From Lepidodermella squamata (Eukaryota > Gastrotricha): DNA of 64,000 nucleotides. The position numbers and the translations under genes were made by a program. The notes under the pieces were generated by a model. That model did no database searches and had not been told where the DNA came from. It worked only from the letters and a program-made list of their open reading frames with translations. Positions 1-13,771 of this stretch are shown in pieces; position 1 is the first letter of the stretch; the number at the start of each line of letters is the position of its first letter. The stretch spans positions 5,332,001 to 5,396,000 of the forward strand of contig JBLDXI010000024.1 in NCBI GenBank assembly GCA_047495785.1. Direction: 5' to 3'.

Positions 1-1
1 G

Positions 2-1407
2 GCGCAGGAGCAGGAGCGCAACGCGTTCGGCTACGACCGCCTCTTCGTGCACAAGAAGCACCCGCTGTACGACCTGTTCCAGGACCTGTACTCGGCGAGC
101 CGCGCGCCCGACGCGCCCGCGCCCCTCGACCCGGCGCTGTCCGGCGGCTTCCAGGGCCTGGTGTGGTGCGACCCTCTAGTCATCCTCGAGAACGAGACCG
201 TGCCCACGCCGTTCGGCGACGACATGATCCGCCGCTCCATCCCTACCAACACCGTCGTGTCCGTGCACTACAAGGACCCGCAGTACGCGAAAGGCTTCGT
301 GTTCCAGGCCCGCCTCATCAACGGCGTCCGCATGCCGCGGCGGGTCGTCAAGCCACAGGACTGGGACGACCGCACGCAGGGCGCGTGGCACGTCCAGACG
401 GGGTTCAACAACCAGAACGGCGCCGGCGGGTCGTACCTACGCGATTCTGGACCAGCACAGCGCTTCATTCGCAATTCAATGGGCGGCGGCGGCCAAGGTC
501 AGCAAGGTACGAATAATTTGAACGAATTTTGCTGGGAGATTCAACTTATTTTTACTTTTGCTTTCGTTGTTCGCAACCCAGGGTCATATTTCAGGGTCTC
601 CATAGATAAAAGTCGGGATGTTGGCGATTTCATTGTCGCATCAGCGAATTCGAAATGTTAACATAAATTTCGAATATTTTTTAATCAAATTCGAGCTTAG
701 GTTATTGTATTGATCTGATATAAAATCACTTTGGACCTGATTCCTGTTGGCTTTGGGATTTGGGGGAAAATTGTACTCTCTGTAGAAAAATAAATTTGTC
801 GGGTTCCTTTTCTCTATTACCGAATGAAGCTTGAATTATACGTTCCGATGAGCATTGCAATCATTTTCGAATTTTATCGAAAATTCCGAATTCCGAAGGA
901 AGAAGTATTGGTTTCAATAAATATCGGATATTTTTGAAAATTCAAATTTTTTAAAGTTTGATCTGCTACAAAATTCAAATTTTATGCTGAAATACTAGAA
1001 AATGGCTTTCCAGCCGTTGAAGGCACAAGTTTTTTGTTGAAAAATGTCTCCGTCATTTTCAGTAAACTATTCTACTCGACCTCTAACCTCTAACTCTCCT
1101 CGGTTTTAATTATATGTCCATTTAATTTTTTTGTAATTATTCTAATCCAGGTAACTACAATAACAACCGAGGTGGGTACGGGAATAACCGGGGCGGTGGT
1201 TACAACAACAACTACGGCGGGTACAACAACAACCGGGGCTACAACCCGAACCCGGGCGTGAACAGTCACATGCAGTACGACCCGGCCCGGCCCAACTTCA
1301 ACATGCCTCCACCCGCGATGCCGTTCCTGCAGCCGCCGCAGCCGCGTGGCTACCCGACCCCGCCCGGCGTCGACCCGCGCCGCTCGCAGTCGAGCCAGTA
1401 CGACTGA
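2..1407 (+). CDS. xrn2: 5'-3' exoribonuclease 2 (XRN2/Rat1), C-terminal part, 5' end outside window
   Basis: The two exons I join are 2..506 and 1151..1407, with the intron splitting a Gly codon; they give 253 residues. XRN2 is the nuclear 5'-3' exoribonuclease that degrades RNA after cleavage and helps terminate RNA polymerase II. What is seen is the end of the conserved region, including motifs close to the XRN2 C-terminus: RLFVHKKHPLYDLFQDLY, NTVVSVHYKDPQ and a KPQDWDDR block. The catalytic N-terminal domain lies upstream of the window. The tail is a low-complexity Gly/Asn/Tyr/Arg stretch (repeated YNN, GGY and RG units) ending in a Pro-rich segment, like the disordered RGG-type tails of animal XRN2. 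The stop is TGA at 1405. An AATAAA signal at about 2126 could end the transcript. Confidence 0.9.
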
Positions 1408-2202
1408 CCAGTGCGCGCGAGCCTTGTTTTGCCTACTATGCATTTTCAATGATAAACAAACAAACCAGTTCAAATTTAGTCATTTTGCGTTTGCGGTGGA
1501 AACTACGACGACAACGGTGCGAATCGAAGAAGAAGCGAATTTTGTTTATGTAAAAACTGATTATATATAGATAAATACTATGAATATTTGCTGCGTCTAA
1601 TAATAGTTGCTGTCTGCGTTTTTTTGCGCGAATTTTTTCTGCTCTGCTCTCTCGTGTTTTCTCTCTTTAATACTACTGAAACTTGATGAATGATCGTGAA
1701 ATACGTGTACTACTGTGTACTAATGAAACACAAAAACAGATGATATAAAAATCTTAAAATTTATCGATTGATCGATTATTGATTATTCCTTATCGCGCAG
1801 AGCCGAGGCAGCTCTCCTCAACCACCGTCAAGCATTGCAGTGCATTTTTTCCAAATTGAGAAAATTGGTTCAACAAATCAAACAGTTGCTTTTTCGGCAT
1901 TATTTTTCTTTTCAATTGAAATTTTCGTTAAATCGGATTTTTCCTTCAATTTCTTGAAAAATTACGACATTTTCGACCGTCATTTTTATTGAAAATTTAA
2001 AATTTTGAAATGGCCAGTTTTCTCTAAAATTGGAATTCGGAAATTTGAGAGGCTTACATTTTACAAGCGGTTGGTTGAGGCTGCCTTCTTTGTGTCCACC
2101 CTAATTACTATATCATTCCATTGTAATAAAATGTAGGCCAGTTTTTATTTGGAATAATTTATTGGGACACCCGATGTCCTATCTGACTCGACTTGGGTAG
2201 TC
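1408..2202. other. Spacer between XRN2 and FITM: 3' UTR plus an inverted repeat
   Basis: AT-rich sequence without a coding region. It probably holds the XRN2 3' UTR, with AATAAA at about 2126. An imperfect inverted repeat has arms near 1805-1830 and 2069-2092 (CAGC and CTCAACCA in one, GGTTGGTTGAGGCTGCC in the other), with about 240 bp between them. Confidence 0.5.
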
Positions 2203-3804
2203 ATGAACCGACAGCAGCCGCATAGCCACAGCAGCCCCCTCCACCACAACCCCTCGCAAAAGTTTCGAAAACCGTCAAACGCGTCTATGAACCCGAATAG
2301 CCCCTCCAGTGGCAACAACCTCGGATCTAGTCAAGTGCCGTTGATTCCGAACTCGCCTTCAGACCAAAATATCGGCGGCCAGCAGCAGCAACAGCCATCT
2401 GGGAAACGCGACATTGCCTGTGCCCCTGGGTCGGTTCGCGAATTTTTCCTCATTTTCCTGATCGGACTTTCGCGGAAAATTCTGGCGGTGAAAGCTGAGC
2501 ATAAACTGGCGTGCTACCTCCTCATGGTCTTCCTCGGCTCGATTGTCGCTGAGCTGTTCACCCTCCCGAAAGACTTTCTCTTCCAGCGAGTTTCGAAGCC
2601 GTTGAACTCGTTTGTCATCAAATTCGGCTACGGGTGGATTTTGGTCATTACGACACCCTTGGTCATGCTATCAGCACGCATATATTCGAAAAATTCCAAC
2701 GTAACAACATTGGCTAATTTCGGTCGATTGCTTGTCAACACCCTCGGTAAGTCTGGAAATGTCATATAGATGTAAAAATAATCGATAATTTTCTGGTTTT
2801 TCAGTGTGGTTTTTTGTTACTTCGACGTTTTTCTGGTTCTACTCGGGTCGCGGCATGTGTTTGGTCATGGAAAAGTCCAACTCGAGCCACGCTTCCTTCA
2901 AACAACTCCTCTTCCACGACTGTCGAAGGGCCGGTCACACCTGGTAAGCTACCCCCAACGAATTTTGGCCTCGAGTCAATAGGAATTTTTGCAATTTTGT
3001 TGATTTTTGATCGAAACTATCAAACCAATATGAAATTCAAAGGGCTATTTCTCGCCGTGTTCTCGAATTGATAATGTTCCCTTATTTAAAAAACTTCATC
3101 GTAACTTATTTCGATTTTGATGAATTATCAGGATGAATTCCCGCAAATTTTGATAAAGCTAATAATTTGTTCCTATTTTTGTTCTACTTCTGGTTTAATT
3201 TTGTCATGGCCCAAATTAAAATTGAAATCTTCACAATATCGATTTACTGTCGAAATCGATTTTGTTAATTGATTGGCAATGTTCCGAATTTCAATTTTTT
3301 TTAAATTAAATAATCGAAGTTGTGTTGTACGATTGACTAATTTTATTATTTCAATTGTTCAGGACTGGTTTCGACATTTCAGGCCATACGTTCCTATTAG
3401 TTTTCTGCAATTTAATCCTCATCGAAGAGACGCGAATCATGAAACTGGTCGATAAAGTGTTCCAAACGCAGCAGCAACAGCAGAATATAGCTTCGACGAG
3501 CTCGAGCGGTTCGTCGTCGAATGTCAACTCGGAGTCAAATGTCTCAGACCCGCTGAATGCGCTGACGAAACGCGACAAACTGCTGCTGCAGATCGTGCTG
3601 TGCGTGGCCGGGGGCACGACGGTGGCCTACGACTACGTGCTCGTCATAACCACCCTGTTCTACCACACGATTCTCGAGAAAATGCTCGCGATGGTGTGCG
3701 CGGCCGGGGCTTGGTTTGCCCTGTACAGGTTCCTGTACCCGAAAATGGCTATTCACCCGGGCGTGGGAGCGTCTGCCTCCGCGACTTCACAGCATGTGAA
3801 ATGA
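2203..3804 (+). CDS. FITM2: Fat storage-inducing transmembrane protein (FIT/FITM2-like, ER acyl-CoA diphosphatase)
   Basis: Exons 2203..2746, 2805..2943 and 3363..3804 join in phase to give 374 residues. FITM proteins sit in the ER membrane, act as acyl-CoA diphosphatases in the lipid phosphatase superfamily, and are needed for lipid droplet budding. The family signature is clear: WTGFDISGHTFLLVFCN carries the first catalytic His (about residue 236), and FYHTILEKM carries the second (about residue 329). Several hydrophobic membrane spans are present (FFLIFLIGL, CYLLMVFLGSI, WFFVTSTFFWFY, LLQIVLCVAG). The protein is longer than human FITM2 (262 aa). It has a roughly 65-residue Gln/Ser/Pro/Asn-rich N-terminal tail and a polyQ/Ser/Asn insertion between the two catalytic His. 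The C-terminus is Ala/Ser-rich. A possible polyadenylation signal, AATAAA, lies just after the stop. Confidence 0.93.
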
Positions 3805-6800
3805 AAGATTTGAATAAATGCCAATTTCTTATATGAATATATATTGCTATCTCAGAGTTTCGCCACTGTTTGCTTGTAAAATAAACAATCAATCGAAAAT
3901 GTTCATTTGAGAACGCTTTCTAGGTGCTATCGATTCCCAGAATTCCTGAGTTGCTGGCTATTTCCAGAAAAAGTTGAAATTCAAAATTTCAGTTTTGGCA
4001 AAAAAAAACAGCGTGAATTGACGAAATTCGATTGATTGTTTATTTGGAGCGGTTTTGCTCACGATGACGTGCCATTGCTTGTAACCGTAACCTATCAGTA
4101 CCTGAATTTTCGCATGGAATTAAACGAAAAATTATAGAATCTACTCCCGTGTTTTTCGATTTTTGAGAAAAGTCTAGCCAAACACCTTTTGTTACTGCTT
4201 TTTCATATTATACTATCATCACGCTGAAGAATATAATCATCATTTGTTGTTCTTTCGAGAAAAACGGCGGAAAATAAAAACGATATCGTTTCTTTTGTTG
4301 TCGCAAAAAAGAAAGAGCGCGCCGTTTTGTTTTGTTTTTGTTTGTTTATTATTTATATATCGATACTTATTCGAGGCAGGCAACAATAATACGACATCAT
4401 CTGGGCGAGAGCTGAAAAGGGCCGCGCAAGTGCCGAGTTTGACTGCTGCCACGACACTGCACTTCAAATCTCGATAATAGAACAGCAGTGTAAATATTTA
4501 TTTATACATGTTTTGCTTTCAGCTCGATATCAATAACAAGCCCACAGGGGGCCTTGAAATAATAAAATAAAACTTTTCGTCGCCTTTAATCACCCTCGCA
4601 ATTTTTTTTGAGAAGTGAAACCTCACCGGGAAGGTATATACACATATATATATCGCATTAATTACTGTATATTAACACTGTCAAGTTTTCACCGCTAATT
4701 AGATCAATAATAGTAATTTTTTCGAGTGTTTTCTCGTCGAGGCCTGCTGTTGGCTTTACAACACAGAATTACCTATTAGTGAAAAATAACAATAATAATA
4801 TTTTTTGCCGCCGCTGTCAACTTGTGTCGCCAGGTGATTAGCGAGTATTGATTTCGAAGAGGCGAAAATTCGCGCGCACCCGCACGATGTATTTCAAGCA
4901 TAACTACTTGTTCTCGGGTTTTTCTCGTCGTCGACTTTTCGAAAAAATGGGTGCAATCTAATTTCGATACACATACACTGCAGCTGTATTTCGTTTTTCA
5001 CACGAGTTCGCGCGTCTCCTAAGTTAATAATAATAGAGAAGCAGCAGCGGTGATGGCGAAAAACACGCTGCTGTCATCATTATCATCGGCGTTTTGATAA
5101 AATGACACAATGATGGGCGCGCTAATTTTCGGCCCAAAAATAACAACATGTTTTTCGCAGCGCGCGCGCGCTCTTCCGCACGTCAAAAAATCACGCCAAT
5201 TCAATTGTGCGCGTGTGTTCACATCGTAGTATTTTCACGCTGTCCAAGTCGAAGACCGCCCGGCTATTATAAGTATTACCACCATTACTATTTATACAGA
5301 GGATGGGCGATAAACTCATTTGGCGTCGATTTGCGGCGCGTATTGCGGTTGAAAAAACGCCGCCGCACTTGCCGCTGTTAGTTCCTTTCATTAAGGTGGA
5401 TTGTTAGGTGCGATTTTCATCTCAATCAGGTGTGTATGTCACATCGTGTCTCTATTTCTAGATTCGACTGATCTACTTTTTTTATCAGCTTTCTATGATC
5501 GGCAAGAAAGCGTCGTCCTTTTCCCGTCTTTTATTGGCCAATTATTTGCAGGTTCGATTTCATTACCGTTTGCCCCTGACGTTCGAACTTGAAACTAGCC
5601 TCATCATGAGACTTATTTTGGGACATCGCGATGTTCACATCATTTGAGAGCTTGCAGTTTGACTCTAGCGATATATAATGTGCGCTTAATCGCTCCAATT
5701 TGACATTGACTCGCGTAATAATATTTCTTCTCGAAATTTCCGCCTTTGCCTTCGTTATACTCATCTGTTATCATTTCTGCAATTTTTCGCGCTCTTGATT
5801 TGTGCGGGTTTTTTTTACGTTTGAAATTCTCGGAATAAATTTAGTACCAAATTTTATTAATTGGGGGCTTCGCTTCGCATTGTAGCATATTTTTGGATTT
5901 TGGACAGATCTGTTAGTTGCCGGAAAATTACGTAGTTATCTTTGAAACGTTCATCATCCCTGGAAAATTGCATACCTGCCTTTTGAACATGAGATTTTTT
6001 ATTATAACCCGACTTATGAAGCTAAGATACCTATCATCTTCTCGTTTCTCTTTAAGTTTATGGAATGAGAGATGCTCTATGATTCTAACTCGATTACTCA
6101 CAAAAAATCATTTCCCAGAACGAGGTTGAATGCGATTCTTCCCAGCAGCTGGCTTGATTTCAGAAAAAAAAACCAATCAAATTAGAAACCCTAGAATTGC
6201 GAGTTTTTTTGCGATCCCTGAAGCTTTTTTCAACAATTTCCAAGAAGCCGAAAAAGCAATGTCTTCACGTGTCAATGTCATCTTGTTTTCCTAATTGCCC
6301 CAATAATATTGTCATATTGATGCCTCTGCGTTGCCAATGCCATCGTGCGCGCGCGCGCGTTCAATGCAAAAAGCGGCTTCGCACTCGCGCGGCTCATTAA
6401 GGCGGCGGCGAGTGCGTTTTTTGCGACGGCTCACAGGTGTCACGTTCGCGCGCTACAGCCGCTAATGGCCGGCGGCATCATTAGCCTTGTGACTAAACGA
6501 CGACGACTGAAATGCATCGATGAGTAAAAAAGAAAATTCACATAGTAGTCGGTATTAATCGGCCGATGTTTTATTCATCGCGCTCGAGCCGCCGAGGGCT
6601 GTTCGCCGTTGTCGTAGTTTTGTTGCCTGCCTGCTATACTTACCTGAGACGAGTGTCCAGTGTCCGCCGTCCGCCGTCCGACTATTACGGCTCGCAATAA
6701 CACACGCCCCGATGTGTATAAGTCTGAGTAGCCGCTGCGGCTGCGGCTGTCTCATTGATTTTTTGCTGCCTGCCATGCGCCGCTTCCGGGCGCGCGCGTG

Positions 6801-8627
6801 TTTTCTTTCGAAAAACCTCCGACCGACTCGAGTCGCGTTTCTTGTCGTCGTCGTCTTTTATACTACAACAGCTACAACTAAACAACGCGTTTGTCTTATT
6901 ATTTCACTTCACATTACTTGTAATAATATAATATAGTGCCTAATCGCAGCAGCAGCAGCAGCAGCAGCCGCAGCGCCGACGATTGGTCCCTATTGCCCAG
7001 CAATAAAATAATCACAAACACAACAGCGCAGTTTTAGTTGATACTAATTAAATTTACCTGCGTTTTTAATGACAATATTTGACTAGCACGCATAACATTC
7101 GCATTTTAATTCGGTTATCATTTTTCTTAATATTACCTGTTTTTTTTCTACCAAGTGCAGTGTTAATTCAATCAGCAAATTTAGGATGCTGGGAACTTTA
7201 TATTACTTATATAGCAGCTGGATTTTCTTAGCTTTAGACTTTCAGCCCCAGTGCGACTTTTTATTCTATTTTTATTAATTTTTTGTAAAAATTCATATAG
7301 CCTACGGAGGGCGCGCGGCAGTTTTTTCGAATCAAGTGGCTGGATGCTGAAATAATGCTGGTTCATATCGTTTTTGTTTTTTCTCCCTCGATCGGCACCT
7401 GAGTGGCGATTTTATTGCAACTTGAAGCTTTCAGCGCAGTGCACTTTTTTGGCGAACTGGCGGCAATTAGCGCGAGGGAAATGAGGCGCCATTCCGGCGC
7501 CCTTTTTTGCGAGCAGGCGTGGCGTTGCCCGCTCGCTCGCTCGCTTGGTGCCATCTGTCGTCGTCGGTCGTGGCGGCCTGTCGCACTTGCGGATTAGCCG
7601 AGTTCATTGCGGCCGCGCTACTTAATTATCGCTTCTTTAATTGCGCGCCCACAATTTTCGGCCGCCGAGACGCTAAACGCTCGCGCTGTCTCGCTCACAG
7701 CTTTTCTTGCCCTTGCTGCTCTGCCGAATAATTTGCATTCCGGCTCGGCTCGCTAACATCCCGAACTTTCCAGCCCTCATAAATCGCACGCGATTTGCTA
7801 TTTAACTCTCACCGAGCTCAATTTTCTCAAGTTCATTTTTTGACGAATTTGGGACAACATCCCAAAGTCAACCCAGAAAATTCTCCTTGCATTTTAGTTT
7901 GAAGACCAGCCCTGCCTTCTTATGCAGTCCATTTAATATATATTTCTATGAATATTCAATAAGTTCATTCAAATAGCCGAAAACAGTTAGTCCAAAAATG
8001 TGTCCGATCATAGATTTTTCCCCATTTTTCCCCAATACACACGCTAAATAAATCATGGAAAAGTTTGAAGTTGGATTTTCGGTTCGAGAATTCTACTCGC
8101 AACATCTGTAATCAATATTAGGTCATATTTTCGGATTTTTCAACATTTATTATTAATGGTAGAATATTAAAATAATTGGCAATAAAATAGTTTTCCTAGT
8201 TTTCCGTTCAATCATCTCCTAGTAGTATTTGCATTTTCTGCCCATTCTGGATTCTATGCAATTAGAGATTATCGACCGCTAAAATTTGCGAAACCCCAGG
8301 CAAATGTTTTGAAAACGTTGGAGCATTTAGATTATTACTCAACGGCGTAATATTCAGCGTTGATATTTCTTCCAAATGTCAATTCTACTAAATTCTTCCT
8401 TTTTCTTAACGATTTTTTAATTCATTCAATTTATTTATTCGATATATAGATTGTAAAATTGAAATTCGAATGAAGCTTCTCGACAGCGTGAGCGCGATAG
8501 ACCACCACCGCCGCCAGTCCAATTACTGATCGATCAGGCGCAGACATCTTGTTTCATATACTCATCACCCACAATAATCATTATCCGCCAATTAATAACC
8601 AACCAGCAGCAGTAGCGCAGTCGTGTC
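3805..8627. other. 4.8-kb non-coding stretch upstream of the secreted-protein gene
   Basis: No exon is supported here. The short open frames lack codon structure, splice continuity or family resemblance. Composition is patchy: AT-rich DNA with GC-rich islands at about 6340-6500, 6570-7000 and 7440-7760. It contains a (GCGC)n alternating run near 6347, a (CAG)n tract at about 6946-6976, and many TAAT/ATTA cores and CCATAAA-like words. The next coding gene downstream is the secreted protein at 8628, so distal regulatory DNA or a long 5' UTR is plausible. That is inference. Confidence 0.45.
6945..6976. repeat. (CAG)n trinucleotide tract
   Basis: Seven near-perfect GCA repeats followed by a GCC interruption, within a GC-rich non-coding island. 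No open frame of note uses it. Confidence 0.8.
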
Positions 8628-10207
8628 ATGTTACTGCCGATACAGCCCCGACTCGCCGGCAGTTTGCTGCTGGCGGTGCTAGCCAGCGCGGCGCGTGCCG
8701 CGTACGACGCCGATGCCGGCAACGACTCGCCGCCGTCGTCGAGTTACTCGGACGGCGACGCCTCGGCCCCGCTCGACGTCCGCGCGCCGCCGCAGCCGCC
8801 GCCCTCCAGTAAGGTGCGCAAGGAGATTTTCGGCGCCGAACCAGGCGGCGGCGGTGGCGCGAATGGCGACGGCGTCGATGAAGAGACCAATGGCCTCGTA
8901 CAACAGTGCTTAAGAGCTGTCAACAACTGCACCAATACACAGGTACAGCCTAAGGGCTGAATTTCTAGAAAATTTAACAAAAATTGAAGGAAGCAAAAAC
9001 ATGGGGAAAATATCGGAAATCTCACCCAAAATAACGAATCAAGCATCAAGATCGAATCAAGTAACGAATTGTAAACGTTTGGCTCGCGAAATTCGAGGTT
9101 TCAAACGCGCTAGTTCATAATCTCGAAATTACCGAACTTGTACCGTCATTCGAATTACCTTGAAAAATGGAAACATTTATTGAAAAATGTCGGAGGTTGT
9201 AAGAAGAGATGAGATTGTGTTTAGAATGTTGATTGAAAAGTGCCTAATTACGGTATTTTCCAGCTTTAGGGTTTCCGGTTCCTCGCCATCGTAATTTCTT
9301 AAGGGCGGGAAACATATCTGCAGTCCAATTTTTGAGGGATTTTCTTGGTCCTGTACTCAGTAATTGTGTTTATTGAAACTGAGCGAAAATCAATCAAGAA
9401 GCTCGAACTTCCTTGTTATAGTAGTTTTATGTTTGATTGCCGAAAGGATGCTAAGATTGTGAATCCAGTAACATTCGCAGATTGAAATTTTCTCATGATT
9501 AATGGTTTCCTTGCTAAATCCACTGGTTCATTGAATCGGTTTTCCCAAATTACATCGGCTCATAAATACCGAAACATCATCCGAATTATTCCGAAGTAAT
9601 TTTCAAGCTATTCGATGTTGATATCTTGGTATTCAACCAAAATTATGCGAATGTTGCGATTTATTCACAGAATTTCCAGGAAATAATGATAAAATTTGCA
9701 CGTTGGGCCAAGTTTGGGGTTCCTTTGAACAATGTTCAAACAATATTTGATGTTGATGTCAAAATTATGAAGAAATGTTAGATCTTGATTAATTGTTTGG
9801 CCGAATTTTGTCAAGAAGTCTTGGAGACTTGGAATATTTTTTGCGAATCCAAGATGTTTGATTTTTGTGAACTTTTTATGTTTGTTGTATAGGACACGCT
9901 GCTGATCCACGTGGCGCTGTTCCTGCTGTCGGACCGGAAGTGGCGGCCGACGCCAAACTCGTCGCAGGTGCAGTACGTGCTGTCGGGTTGTGACAAGTAC
10001 GAGCGGTTCATCCAGTGCGTGGAGCTGCACACGAACGCGCAGTTCGGCTCGCAGGAGTGCTTCGAGCTGTCCGGCTTCTCCGACTCGTTCGGCTTCAGGT
10101 GGCACCGCTGCAACCGCTTCAAGCGCTGGGTCGGCATGAAGAAGCCGAGCCGCCGCCACAGCCGCTCGCGCTACTACTTCCGCCGCCACGGTCGAATGCG
10201 CATCTAG
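8628..10207 (+). CDS. Small secreted protein with six cysteines in the mature part and a basic tail; family not recognised
   Basis: Exons 8628..8942 and 9893..10207 are separated by a 950-nt intron and join in phase 0 to give 209 residues. The N-terminus (MLLPIQPRLAGSLLLAVLAS, then AARAA) is a good signal peptide. A disordered Asp/Ser/Pro/Gly-rich stretch follows to about residue 88. The C-terminal 110 residues form the likely folded part, with six Cys in the contexts QQCLRA, NNCTN, SGCDKY, IQCVE, QECFE and HRCNR. They span a hydrophobic segment, LLIHVALFLLSD. The last 25 residues are strongly basic (Arg/Lys/Ser/His), which suggests binding to matrix or nucleic acid, or propeptide processing. 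I do not recognise the family. The even Cys count, small size and isolation in about 8 kb of non-coding DNA suggest a secreted ligand or matrix-bound factor, by inference only. Confidence 0.78.
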
Positions 10208-11285
10208 CTATCTCATGTAATACTACCTATACATACCTAGGCCTAAACCGAAAATGATACAAAACTCAAGCTTTATTTTTCTACGACTCATCATACATGC
10301 CAGTTTTTATAAGCCAACAAGATAGCTCGTTAACAATCATTTTTTTCGACTAGTCAAATCACTTTTAGAATGATCGATTTTCCCAACGATTTTTTCGCGA
10401 ATAATAGTAATAATTCCGATACAACACTTCTTCTTGTTTAAATTATTGTCAATAATAATTATTATTATTTTTATTTTCTTTTCGTCCACTTGAACGGAGA
10501 CTATCTATTATGGATGTATTAATGTGACTATTGCCATTATTAACCAAATGTATCATTTTTCTATTGTCTGATTATTCTCATGATTTTATTGTTTCTCATC
10601 AATTGATATGACTAAAACTGCCGGCGATTTACCTGTTGCGAGTTTTGCGTTGTTTTAATTACGATTATTAATAAAAAGCAGCAATCAGTTGGAACAATTT
10701 CGACTTTTCGCAGTTTCTTATTACGTTCAACTGCAAAGTTTTTCGACGAAATGACAAATCAGCGAATTTCTGCAAATCCTTCAAGCCGAAAGTTTCAAAG
10801 TGTAAGCACCCCAGGTTGCCCGATTTCGATTTGTGAAACTTTGACTCGATTGTTTTCGGAAATCAGCGATTTTTCCCTGGTTCCCTCAAGTAGAATAAAA
10901 GAATCATCGAATAGTCTATTCCCTCTATTTACGTTTACGTTTTTAAACTGCTTTCTATGTCTTTGCTCAGATTTCCGCGGCGTGCCTGGATCGCCTGACA
11001 AAAAATCCCGAAGGACGTACGCTATTTTGCGCTTTCGCCTCGTCGCTTTGTCAGCGCGCGATTTTAATGACCTGCAATAAAAGTGAAGTACAGCAGCAGG
11101 AGAAATATATATATCGTTTTTGCTTGATCGGGTGCAATAAAAAGTAATGAAGAAAAAAATTACAAAGAAATAACAAATTATTTCACGGGCGATTTCGCGT
11201 ACGACAAATGTTCGTTCGCCTCCATCCGTTTTCCGCCTCGTGTAAAAACGCCTGCAATTGATGTAGGCACTCGGAAATCGTTGTT

Positions 11286-11308
11286 TTATTATTATTATTA
11301 TTATTACG
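11286..11308. repeat. (TTA)n microsatellite
   Basis: About seven TTA units in AT-rich non-coding DNA. Confidence 0.8.
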
Positions 11309-11537
11309 CATTACCAACCACATCGTCATTGTTTCATCGATCGCTGCGAGGACGGCGGATAAAATTTCGAAAAATAAATGCAACGGCAACAACAGAACAA
11401 CAGAAAAATAAAAACGCCTTAAAAATGCGACAGCGCCCCCAGGTGTTGAGTGCGAAAAAATCAATGGCAAGCGCGCTAGCTTTTCACGCCGCGCACAGAG
11501 AGCGACAAGAAAAAATCAATAAATAGGTCTGCTACTA

Positions 11538-11572
11538 TCCATCCATCTGTCTGTCTGTCTTTCTGTCTGTCC
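11538..11572. repeat. TCCA/TCTG tetranucleotide repeat
   Basis: Compound tetranucleotide run: two TCCA units followed by several TCTG units with one interruption. Confidence 0.75.
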
Positions 11573-12082
11573 TTCATCGGCGACTGTCAGTTGAAATTCA
11601 GTTAATATACAGTAATAATATAAAGCCAATCACGGCGGTGTGAAGAGATAAGATTGATCATAAAAAAAATAGCAATAATAATAGTAATATCGGCGGAAAT
11701 TCAATTTTATCATGACAGTGATGAGGACGCAGGCGGCGGGTTTTCTGACACATTTACAACAATGAAAAAAAAATAATGGCAGGAGTGGCCGGCCACAACA
11801 ACTCGAGTGCAAGTTTGGAAAAATCGAGTGAGCGAAAAAAACACAACGAGATCGAATGAAAAATTACAAAAAGTTACATATTAACGCCCCCAAAAAATGT
11901 TGCCGGTCAAGTGACATATCGCCGGCCAAAATAAAATCTGATTTTCCGGTATAAAAAAAAACTTAGCCAGCAATATGGCACTTGATGGGCAGATTACATA
12001 CACGGCAAGCTGATTGTGATAATATTATTAATTCGCATCGCAAGATAATAAATCAGTCATTAGTTATAGAATATATTTGCTG

Positions 12083-13485
<1,403 letters not shown>

Positions 13486-13771
13486 CTTTCACGCTCTCAA
13501 ATTCTTATCATCAGCATCTAAAATTAAAGAGAAAAAACAAAATGCAATAAATGAATATGTTTTATGCCGATGAATGACAAGAAACAACGTTCACAACGCA
13601 CTATGCATAATTAATTTTGCCTTCGGAATGAATCAATCAAATCAGCAAAAAACGTTTGGCAATGAGTATAATATCTAAAATGTAGCCAATATCACAAATT
13701 GTATAATATCACAGCGTAACAAGAGATCTGAGTTTTGAAATTATGCAATAAGCCAGCAGCCAAGATTCGTT

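Larger units (their letters stand above)
10208..12082. other. Non-coding 1.9 kb between the secreted-protein gene and CaMKI
   Basis: Probably the 3' UTR of the preceding gene and the 3' flank of CaMKI, which converge here. It holds simple repeats: (TTA)n at about 11286-11308 and a TCCA/TCTG run at about 11538-11572. No exon is supported. Confidence 0.5.

Noticed and set aside
1090-1473. 127-aa minus-strand open frame over the XRN2 tail
   Set aside because: Antisense of the repetitive Gly/Asn/Tyr codons; valine-rich by consequence of the repeat.
5148-7731. Several 60-90 aa frames in the large non-coding stretch
   Set aside because: No start context, splice continuity, domain or composition expected of a coding exon.
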